Source: Schistosoma mansoni | Lineage: Eukaryota > Platyhelminthes > Trematoda > Strigeidida > Schistosomatidae | NCBI RefSeq assembly: GCF_000237925.1 | Contig: NW_017386025.1 | Span: forward strand, 1,302,001-1,366,000 | Length of the DNA: 64,000 bases | Reading direction: 5' to 3' | Part shown: one piece after another, positions 11,328 through 23,300 of the stretch | Position numbering within the stretch: position 1 is the stretch's first letter | Layout of the letters: each line of letters starts with the position of its first letter | The notes under the pieces: generated by a model | Databases searched by the model: none | Told to the model about the DNA's origin: nothing | The model's input: the letters and a program-made list of their open reading frames with translations, nothing else | Program-made: the position numbers and the translations under genes

Positions 11328-14300
11328 CTAATAAAATAGTAAAATCAAAATGCGGAATTTATTTTTGATTGTAATAGTATAGTTTGAAAGCGAATCCCTC
11401 TGTCTATTTGTGGAACTACAGACAGGTACGATGTGTAAGTGATTTCCAGCGTGCAGCTTTGGTTTTTAATGGAAATAAACATCGGCCCTGTTTTGTCATT
11501 TCTATATAAAACAAGAGTGCTATATGGAGAAAATTACGTAACTCGATAACAAACGTTACACTAAACTGTGAGGAATTTTATTTTTCATAAGTAAGACTTT
11601 TTCTGGTGATATAAAATATATTATTGCCGGTCATATTGCGGGAAACAAAGCTATCGCTCATATTTAACTCTATACTTTATATTTTCTGAAATGTAAACAA
11701 CTATATCATATGTAGATATTCAAATATGCTTACCTTCCTGACCTCTTGATTTGCCCTCCACCAGTCAGTCATTTGAGAGGTTTTACTGCATGCAAATCCT
11801 TTACAGTAATTATAAAGAGCACGCTAGCAACAGTTACATCATTTAGTTGAAACGTCTGAAAATACCTCCAAAGATGAGTTTTTTAGTCTGCTCAGACGTC
11901 AATCAGAAAACGTGACTTCAGAATTAATAAAAGTCCAACTTGATCCATTGGTGTTGCTACTTCACTGCAAAAAGCTAGCTAATGGGGCGATATTACGAGC
12001 CTGTTGTGTTAGGACTTCTCACTTGTCACTCACGTTCCACGGTGATGATTATTACAACACTTGTAATGTCACCACATTTACTAGCGTTTCGGTGATAATG
12101 TCACAGCAATGTGTTCAATTCGCACGTATATGTGATCCACTTCCATCCTAAAAAGTAGCTTAACACCTATTAAAAATGTACTATACTATTCTTATCTGCT
12201 TTAGCTTACATATTCCGACTAAAAACCTAGTTAGTATTCTAGAAAATAGAAACTGAAATTATAGTTTTTTGTAACGGTATGCCATATAGTTTATTTAGAC
12301 TAACCTGATCAAAATTAGAAATTCCACTCCCACTTTGTTGCCTAGATGGACTGCGAAATCTATCTTCTTCATCTCCATAGAGTATTCTTCTCACATTACT
12401 TTCCAGTGACCAGTCGCTTAAAATTGTTGTCTGTAAGTCATCTTCATAAGTTAGGTGTTTTGGTATATCAGGATGAGAATGACTTACTACGGATGGTTTT
12501 TGTACAACTGCATTTAAAAGAAGGAAAAAGGGAGATAAAGCTATACAAACGATATAGTTCCATATCTATGAAGAAAGTCCATGCTTGATTTTTGCTATAA
12601 GTGACTAAATACTAGTAATCAGATGGTAATCAATATATTATTCAGTGGTTGGAGTATTGACATCAGATAAACCACCGAGCGATTTTAATTCGCTAAAATC
12701 CATTAATTAGATCACAGTGAGAGTACTATAGCCTTACAAAAAGTAGACGGAAATCAAGAATAAATTGGACAGTAGATCAATGCATTTGAATTACAGATAG
12801 TGGCCTTGTGCAATAAAATATATTAACTAATCTTAAACATAAAACAATGTGGAAATGATTTTGTGTGTCTAAAGACATAACACTGACATTATTACTTGAC
12901 TCCATTAACGTTTAAATTCCATTATGCAAAATAGGCAGTTGAACATTTTTGTTTAATTTATTGTTTATAATGTTACCAGGATTGTTGCAACTACTTTTTT
13001 CATCTGTTCGTGGTTGTTGATAGGTATTCAGAAGTTAACATTGACAATTTTTATACTTGCAAACAGTGCTCTGTTCTATTTGTTTAAGTCTATTACAGTT
13101 TAGGATAGGGGTGGAAAACACGTTTTACTAAAGAAAAAAATAAACTCAGAATCCCGTGGGCTACCTGTACACGATAAATTGAATTTAGGTAGTGAAATCC
13201 ACTATTTATTTGTGAAATCAATAATTAGTAATCAGTGTTAACAATACGTTGTTTTCCGTCAAACTGGATTTCCGTCTACTAGTTGGGGTATGAGTTTGGA
13301 CATATTGAACTGCATAAGTGATAAAGATGTAGTAAATTATACTTGATACTCGTAGCGTTTATTCAGGCTGGAGAAAACCTGCAGTTCTATTATCCTGATC
13401 TGTATATAATGGCCACGTTTTATTAATAGTAAGGCAAAATAGATCAGTCAGCAAATTACGCGAACCAAAACTCTTAAATTCCAGAAACTTCGTGAAAACA
13501 CTCTCGAGTATTGAGACTTTCCATTTTGTTGTTATGGTCAACAACGTGAGCTTACTTCCACAAACATCGATTTAGTTCGTTGGTGACCTTGTTTACGATT
13601 GTTTGTCAGTGCAATTTTTGTTGTCTCCATTTATATCTGTACTCAAGTCTATTGTCCTGTTCGGCTGAAATCTGACCATGTGGTTGGTCACGCCTTTTTA
13701 TATGGGTTAAGAGATCGGGTTGAGTTCATGCAAGAAGCATCTACTTTGTCCACTGTGTTATCTTTCGCAGTTGATGTAATTTATTTTGTAGACGACGTAT
13801 TTGTGTGCCTTCGTCGTTGTATTTTATGATTCACATAAAATCGAATGAAACAATTGCAGTGCCCTATGAGAGACATTGTTTACAAGAAGTTTAGATGTTT
13901 CTGCAGTGATTTCTAAGATATTTCTCACATATGTGGAGATCAGATGTATTAAGCGCCTGTGGGATGACTGAGAAGCCCACTTTTACATGCGGTAAGTGCT
14001 GATATTGTTCAGAATAAAGTGAAAGGTTTACAATTACTCAAAGAACTCAGATTACGGAGGGTGACATTTGAAGATAATTGTGCTGTAAATATTAATGTGT
14101 GATGTAAACCGTCCGTATAATTACAGTAAATTAATTGTCTCTCCCTCATCAGTCGGAGTGATTAAATTCCTATATATTCATTGTTGATTCTTATTTCCAT
14201 AAGCAGTGTTTAACTGGCAAAGTAATAAGGAAAAGTATGTAGAATAGAGGCAGTAACCAAAATTTAGTGAATACTAATTAAAATGTAATCTCAGCAGTGT

Positions 14301-17300
14301 ACCGATGTGCTTATAATTTGTAACAATGATGAATAATTTTAAAAAAAGAATGTAATCAGTGGATTTACTTTTTGTTTGTTGTCTTCGATTTCCTGAGATG
14401 TTACGCGCTCCTCTAGCTGTAAATCCAATTCTTCCATTATAATGAAAGCGAACAGGAGTAGGCGGCTTTGGACTAGATGGAGTAATGTAAGTGTTTGGTA
14501 AATTACGTTGATTTAAAACTCTTGATGTACCACGACTGCGAGTTAGACTTCGACCTCTTTTTATCTACAAAGTAAATAAGTACTTGAAGAAGGAAGGTAA
14601 TACTCGTGTTAGTGAGATAACATTTTAGATACAGAAAGGTTAGTTAAGTAAGTCATATAGATGTTTTCATTAATTTTATGGTAAGGACGTATCGATACGA
14701 TGAGTTTTGTCTAGTATAATTAAGTTTAGAAGACTTTCTATTGTCCATTTCTCAATTGTTTTGTTTTCTATCAATTCGTGTGCTTTCCACATTATGTTCA
14801 TCATGACTACCCTAATATTCCTCTTTTTATAAATTTCATTTACATGATTCTACTATATTGATTATTAATTATCAGCTTAAAGTGAGTTTCCTTCCTCTTT
14901 GAATAACCTTTAAACTTTAAAAATGACACATTCTTTTTATGTATCGAAGTATTAATTAATGTAAAAGTCCACTTTTTTGAAAGTATAACGTAGTTTGTAC
15001 TCAGTACTTTAGTGTACTGCTTGTGGAGCTGGTGGGAATCTTAATGTGAATATCGACATTAGGGTAGTGGGGAATTTAGCTGATGAGTCTCAGAATACAC
15101 ATCCTGGAGTCCATTGCTATCGAAAACCCAAATACGCAAAACCGTTATCTCAGTCATCTATATTTATATCAATCTAGTTGTTTAGTTGTATAATTTCTTT
15201 AACAGCTTATTAGAATTAAAATTAGACTTACTGTTTTACACAAACTGTTAATTAAGTGTATTAACCCTGTGGTATTTTACACTTACTGGAGTATTTGAAT
15301 GTTTTGGAATGATTGATTGATCCAACCTTGGTGATGATTGTTTTGGTAAAACACTATCTGACAAAATCTATAAATGAGATAACAACAAAATCCAAAGATT
15401 GACTGCGTTCAGATGAAACAACAGTATCAGCAGATGATAAGGTATATGTAATTAAATATCTGGAACCTAACATTGAATAGTAAGGTGTGTAAATTTAATT
15501 CTGCCATTAAGTTTATCTCCTATTATAACTGTTATGATTCTGTTATGATATTCTGTATTATCCATATTCAGATGATTGTGTGGATAAAATATGACACCGT
15601 TATGCACTGTAAATTATGAATTCCGATATTTACATAACAATATTTGCGATATGAATCTGAATAACACGCTAGCAAGTAAACAACAGTAATTTATGATCGG
15701 ATGATACAGCAATAGTTGATGAGTCAAATCAAGGCTTAAAACCGATCCGAAAGATCAACCCTTTAGCATATATACTAAATCTGTGGAGAATAGCTTTCTA
15801 GTAATAGTAGCTTTGAATCTATCTGTGCGCAAACAAAGACATAAATTAGGTATCGAAATAATTATAATTAATGTTTATTATTAATATTGTGGAATATCCT
15901 ATTTATACGAATCTGCTGCCATTTTCATTATTATGAAGTTTATTTCTAACTTCCTAAATGATAGAATTAACTATGAATGGACTTGTGATGAGCAGTTATC
16001 TTCATGAAGTATGGACATTCTTTTCGAAAAAAACTAAACATAATGTCAACTAAATGCAATTTAAGTGACAGTAAACACCAGTAAAGAATTCATTCTAAAT
16101 AATAATTGTTAAGAAAGAGCGAAAACAACTGAACAGACTTATTTCCAGAATAATGTAAATATTCCTTGATGGTGTTATATTGTAAAGCCTTCATCATCAC
16201 TCTGGTCAATCTCCTCAGAGCCTACTTTAAGTAGAAGTGTTCAGATCTAAAAGTAACTTACAAGTAAGTTATTATTATTTTTAAAAATAGTGAATTTATT
16301 GGAATATTGTGTTGACAGAATAATAGAATGGTTGGCATCAAACCGTATGATGAAATTTGACGTTCAAATAAAACAATCTCATTTAATGATATCATAAAGC
16401 TATTTATTGATATCGTTAAGTAGATATTACACAATGTTTACCATAAGACTAGCGTCACTCAAATAATAACTAGTACTTCTAGACTTGTTGAGGACAACTT
16501 TCATTTTCGTTATGAGGATTAGTTTAACATTTTAATGACTTTCCTTCAAAGTAATCATTGAAATGATAGTTAAAAGTCGGCTCATTCCGAAATCAGTTTC
16601 ACCATGATAACAATTGATCGAAATCCAGCCAAAGTTGGTTATATCTGTGCCTCTAATGCACAATCATACTATATTACCATGGAATCTCTATAATAAAATC
16701 ACTAAAAAATTATTTAAAACTTGTTTATCATTCTCATTAAGGGAGACTACTAATAAACGAGCTTATAAATGTGTCACGACTATTCCTCTGAATTCTTGAA
16801 TAAAATGAGGTGTTTCAAGCAGTAGATTGTGAGTGAATAATTTTACAGCGGGTGAATTCACTCATAAAAAATATCGCTCTCATTGACATGGAGCAACTAT
16901 AGGCACGTAATGTGTGACAACAGAGCTTGTATAGAAGTCAAATACAGTACCTTTAATTAGTTTTACTCACTGAAACTCTAAAAGTTCAGTTTTTGTCTAC
17001 CAAATCTCATTTTGAATGCTTTTCAATTATCTTTCGTTTGCCTTAGGATAGCCGTCAGGATGCGAATATAATGTCAGGATTCATCCATGTATATCAAAAA
17101 CAGAATGATTCAAACCTTTGCAGTTCATAATCCAAACATTAGTAGTTCGATCGATAACAAGCTAGTGTTTGAGGTACGATGTCTGAATCTTAATGTGATC
17201 ACCAACACTGGGGTTCAGGAATATCAAGCTGATGAGTCTTGAAGAGGACTAAACACGTCCTGTATTTCATTGCTACTAACAACAAATCGATTCCAAAATA

Positions 17301-20300
17301 CTTGCTTTACAAATATTCGAAATTACGTCAGTGTCACAATAGTTACGAATGCAATATTATTTAAACAGATATTGATGTTCACTAACGAACATTTTAGACT
17401 CACTTCATTGATAAACTGTTTAGCTTCATTACAACGACGTGTCATTGAAGCTTCCCGTCTTTCTTTCCTAAGTTTTTCACGTTCATCTGTATAATGTCCA
17501 GTGATTGAATGTGATCTTTCAATTGGTTTAGGCGATTTAATCTGTTGTTTTACAATTGTACAATCATGTCTTTGATCTTGAACATTAAGATTAATTTTGC
17601 TGTCAATTAGTTTTCTAAAAAAAAGATATAAATCACACTTAAATGCAAAAATAAATACAAAGTTAAAAACATTTATATCAAGATTTAAATTTGATTTACA
17701 GAATTGAACAACCGTAATTTGAGAAATAAGGTAAGGATCAGTATACGGTTGTGGATATTGTTGAACTTTCATTGAGATCAATGTTGGGCCATCGTTGAAA
17801 ACTCAGAAACATTGTACGGCCATTTCATCCTCGTATGGGACTCTTCAATGGCGTGCACCCACGATCCCGTACGCGAAACTCGAACCTAGAACCTCTGACC
17901 TCACGCACGAACGCTTAATCTCTAGACCACTGAGCAGGCATCCAATGGTGTTAATGACTAACTTCAATCAATACACGATATTGTGTGACCATTTTTCAAT
18001 GGCGGTCCAACAGTGATCAGTTCAAGATCTCAATAAATAAACAAATCTCGAATCAAAAATACTTACAAATAATTTTTAAATAAACACAGTATAATATTAT
18101 GGATTATTTAAACTGAAAAATGTTAATCATCTGAACTAAGTTTGTCTGGTCTAACTTCAGAAAGATTCAGTGTTATTTATGATTAGACCATAAGATAGGA
18201 TTAAACATCTGATGTCTATCCAGTTCAAATAAAGAGTAAGGCATCATTAATAATATTTTCAATATTAATTTCTAGCTTCAATATAAATATTCGAACTTAT
18301 TTATTTATCAAGAATAAATCCTTATTAAGTAGTTAATTCTATTGAATCGGTAAGAATTCAAAATACGAAGAAACACTTACTCATTCTGTACTTGATCGCC
18401 TTTGAAATCTAATTCATCAGGTAACTGTAGTTTTTGTTGTTGATAAGTTGCCTCACTTTTGTTTGGTTCATCTAACTGACAAGATAGATTAACTTGGCTT
18501 TCTTTTTTATTCAACTGAATAATTGTTTCAAGAAGCTGTATTACGTAGAGTAATGGAAAAATAAGAATTTCATTTCAATATTCAGTTATGATGATTTAAT
18601 GGTAAGTAGTTTTGTGGGGAAACTGTATAAATTGAATGGACTTTTCATGACAGGCTGTCAATAACTAGTCAGTAACTACTTAAAATCGACACAACAACTG
18701 ATTTTGAGATATATAAGCTCAGGTCTTTAACAATTGATGGTGATTAATGCAAGGAATGTAATCAGGCAGTTTGTATATATCTCATCTTAATAGCTAATGA
18801 GTTGACCAATTGATCATATACTTTTGTTTTGTTGTCTTCAACCTTCTTCAAAATTCTTACACTAGACATTTTGTACTTCAGAATAAGCAATTGTTGGTCA
18901 AGTGAAATATGCGTTTAACTATCTTGAAACCATAACAAAATAGATCATGACAAATTGGTTACTATGCTGCTCTTAACCAACAGTGATTGATGAAACAGCT
19001 TTTTAGAGGTCAGTATGATGTAGACTGATGACACATCAAGGTAGAGTGTAGCAATTAATGGAGATCTCAATGTGCTTATTTCAGCTTCTGGTTATTACAC
19101 TTTATGAAAACAGGAAGTCAAAAGAAACATATTAGTTGACAATTGATCGATCACTGGTTTCTTACTATTTGAGACTCGTTAGCAAGGTGTACCTGTAATC
19201 TTGAGGGAACTGACCGATTCGATCCCGTGTCACCCAACTTCACAGTTAGAAACGTTACCACCGAGCTCTCCGAGCCGCGACTGACCTCCTGTAGGACTTA
19301 GATGTACTTAAAATCGATTGATCTCTGGATGGTGATCGATGTCATGTATGTCAGGTCGGTAGCTTGAAACCTAGGTCCAGGGTTTCCTGTTGACTACCTC
19401 CAACCACCATCTTATCGAAAAATATTAGTTTTACAAGTATAACTTCTGATATTTAACAGTCAGCAAACAATTGATTTGAATATTTTCAATAAATCAGAAA
19501 GCAAAGAAGTTAGTCTGACCCTGTAGTACGTTGTCGACACGTTGAGTCCCTTTATTCCAAACTCCTAAATATAACTTTCGTAACTATCATTTCTGAAGAA
19601 TAATCCAACATATTTTAAGTTTGCCAATAGTCTAAGATTTTCGCACCAGAAAATTCAGAAAACTATGGATGTTATCAGACTTTTCAACTATCAAAATCAA
19701 ATTATTTGATTTTAAAATATACAAAACGGTGCAAGTAAGGAAGACCGGTTACTCATATATGTGAGGTGACAAAAGTTGTAACTATCGTTCGTAGATATGG
19801 CAGGCGATCAAGAACAGTAACAGTAGACATCTACTACCTCAGATAACATCCATTTACAAATTCATAGAAGAGAGCATGTGAAAGACATTAATCAATAAAT
19901 ACTCAGTCGACTGTAACAAAAAATCATTAACTCAAAAATACTAATACTAGTTACAATGCACATTTTTAAAATCATTACAAATAGATCAAATACTTACCTC
20001 TTGATTGCGTTTATGATCTTGTTCTAATTGAACTGAAACTTTATCAATCACATTTAAACGATTATCAATTTCACTTAATGCTTTGACTACATCTAAAGAA
20101 AAATAACTTGATCCTTGTTTATTACATGATAATAATGATTTAATTTCATTATTTATTGATTGTTTATTATCTTGATTTATTGTATTTGAATTTTGTAACA
20201 TCTTGGCAGTAACCAAATCTGTGGTGAATAATTCCGGCTTATTCTCAGTCGCTGTTGTCGTTACGTTATTTATTTGTGATTTTGATACTAACGACGATTC

Positions 20301-23300
20301 ATTATGTACAATTTTTGATGGACTAATTGTATTATTCATTTCTATTGGTTGTTTGTTAACTGGTGAATTGCAAGGATTTTGTTCATACATATTAGATGTA
20401 TTAATGTGTAATGGAACACATGGTACAATACATTTATCTTCATTATTCCAATCTATCAGGTCAGATGTATGTATACTTAGAAATTGTTTAGTGACATGCT
20501 AATTGAGAATAAAGGCAATAGAAAAACATATCATTCTTATGAATAAGCAAAAAATTATAAGACATATTGAACATAACAAATATTAGAATAAATTACTGAT
20601 ATGTTAAGTGAAGTTCTTTCGTCTTGTTCCTTATAATGAGGTCTGTTTAATATATACGTATTAAGATCAACTATTATTATTAATATTTGAAAACACATGA
20701 ATATTGGTACATAGGCTCACTGAATATATATGCGTCACACAAGTCACTTGATTTTTGTATGGGTTGTGATACTGCCCGAGTGCCCAATTCTAAGCAGGTG
20801 GTTTTCTTAGGTGGGCACACCTGGAGCCTTCGATCTAAATGTCTAATCGGCGAGACTAAACTATATGGACGAGCCAATCAGAAGCTTTCACGGGTTTTCA
20901 AGGTCACGGCGCTAAGTTCGGTACCTGATGCTTACGTACGGTCGGTTTACAACAGATTTTAGAGAAGACGTGATAATTCAGCGTCTACAAGAGAAGTGAT
21001 CATAAGATTTTGGCGCGAAATTCAATTATCCATTTGCATAAATAGAGCTTTGGCATTATAGCTGATGTCAGTTCGTGATGAAAACCCTAAGTATAATTCC
21101 TAACCTTAACCATGAGCTGTAAATCACAATTTGAATTCTTCACACAGGTTTACAACCCTCATTTAGTCTTAGTTATTATGTTGACACTCTCAGAGTCACT
21201 CTAGCGTCGCTCAAAGGTCGTCCATAATTTATAGTCTCATCCTTAACCCTAAACCTTAACTCTAACCCTAAACCATAGCAATATAACAACAACATTGAAG
21301 CTATGTGGTCGAGGCTAAAAGAATTTTTGAGACCTTATCATGGTTCCAGAGGTCGACTACTATGGAGCTAAATGGATGAGTTCCTGTACCGTATGCACTA
21401 TGATTTTAGAACTTCTGAACCTATATCTAACCTTGATAAGTTTTTGAGTCATGTAAAAGAACAGTATCTCCTTTAATTTTTGAGTTTTGTATAATCTATT
21501 TTTATTGTGTACTAACTGTCTTCTGATTGGCTAATATTTCTCAAAGTCATTTAAAATTCGTTCAAAGGTCGTCCATATAGTTTAGTCTCGCCGTCTAATC
21601 TACAAGACAGTGGAGCGACGTTGGGAGATGCAGTCTAATGGTAGCCAGTGACTAACAATTAGTTCATACGCCATTGGTTCTTTCAGGATCCTGGAGCCCA
21701 TGTGCATCATTGTTTTGGAATCAGGGTTTTCCAACTCCTCTAGGTAAACTTTCCGTGTCCACCAAGCAGGGTAAAGCGCCGGACATTCACTTTTCGTCCT
21801 CTCAATTTAGTAAACAACACCTCCGCCACGGGAAGACAGTGAGTAGAACTTTCCTGGTAGTTGCTGTATACACGCGGCCATGTGAGAACATTTTGAGATG
21901 GAGAGTGGACTCTCCCCATCCTCATCCATAGCAGGGCGTTTGGGGGCAAGATCAACTACAAGGTTGATGAAAGAATATTACTATGCTTTTGTGTTAATTT
22001 AAGTGGTTGGGAAACAGACTTGGTAGTTTCAAAATATAAGTCATTTCTTATTATAACAGTTATAATTCTTTCACCGTTTCTAATTTTACTTTCAGTTTTC
22101 CAGAAATATTAATTTGCATAGCATACGGTTTTGTAAGATAACTGTATATATATAGTTTGGAATATATTTAGTTGGAAGTTAAGTACTAGTCTATTGAAAA
22201 AAATATCAATTCGACCGGTCAAGCTATATCACTAACCTCATCATAACAGTTGGACCTTGATAAGAAATCATTTGGATTTAAACAGCGAACTTTCAGCGAA
22301 AACGGTATCATAGTTTTTAATAGATTTCAAAGTTAAGGTCCACTGCCACATCCCTACTTCATTGTTCATTGATGAATCGTGAAACATGAGAATATATAGA
22401 CAATTATCATGAAAATCAGGTGTTTATGTTACGTTTATATAAAAGGTCAACGTTATACATTATCATCATACTTATTAGTTAGTACAGAAAATAGCATAAC
22501 GTAACAAAGAAAATAATAACAGAAAAACTTACTGCAACATCATTGGACAACAGTTGTTCAATACAATCTGTAGGCCATGCTGCATTCTCACAGTTAGTAA
22601 ATGTATTGAAACCAACTACAAAATCAAAATTAGTGGTAAAAATAAATCCCAGTTGTAATTTTAAATAACTTAAATTCAGAAGATTGAATATATATATTAC
22701 TGCAAACATTACCCGTGAAACGTGTGGTGTCATTGGAAAAATTAAGAGACTAATATAAAGAAAAACAATTTTATTATTGTTTAATAGCCTAACAGTTTAG
22801 TGAAATACCTAGATCGAAGAATAACTCAGTTTTCAGTCAAAATGATTTTAATCCAATCAAAACTTTGGCAAAAGAACCACATCTAATGTTTTTCGTAATA
22901 TTTTAACTGATAAGGTAGTGAACTTTTCACTTTCTTATTAAAATAAAAATGAAGATCTAAATAAAAAAGTCTCGTTTGACCAGTTAATTTAACTGTAGTA
23001 CTAGTTTGCGACCAAACACTTTAGATAAATTACAACTCCGATAATAGCTGGCCGTGGAATTCAGAAAGTGCATTTATTTATATTTCAAAGTCGTAAATTG
23101 GGAGTATCTACACTTCAGTGTTGACGTTTAGAATGGCATTTGAACCCAGTACCTTTCGCTTCAAATGCCATTGTGTCATCATTCGCTGAAATGCTGAATA
23201 CTTTTAGGTTGCAGAGTTAAATTTTATGCTCAATATAATTAACTCCAACTAACATAGCAGACATTTATAACGTCTATAGATTAATGATGTAAGGCAGTGT

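Larger units (their letters stand above)
20684..21936 (-). mobile_element. Rep-A SINE-like retroposon, split by a Merlin insertion
   Basis: Sense strand is minus: the 5' end is near 21936 and the 3' tail near 20684. Both halves (20684-20848 and 21593-21936) match the other Rep-A copies at 47.7, 53.5 and 56.3 kb, including GGAGCCCATGTGCA and the tail block with ATATATATGCG. It is more diverged than the 53.5 and 56.3 kb copies, so it is an older insertion. Confidence 0.8.

Noticed and set aside
13359-13544. 61-codon minus-strand frame inside the ten-exon gene
   Set aside because: Exons at 14369-14564 and 12305-12507 join in phase without it, and it has no good splice sites.
16195-16265. Possible minus-strand terminal exon reading GSEEIDQSDDEGFTI and a stop
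   Set aside because: It has an acceptor-like TTTTAG, but stops occur in all frames right after it; only weaker internal acceptors give the frame, and it would end the ten-exon gene before five better-supported exons.
17890-17960. tRNA gene candidate
   Set aside because: A-box and B-box motifs are present, but the acceptor stem cannot form and the same unit recurs with a hammerhead tail, so it is a SINE head.
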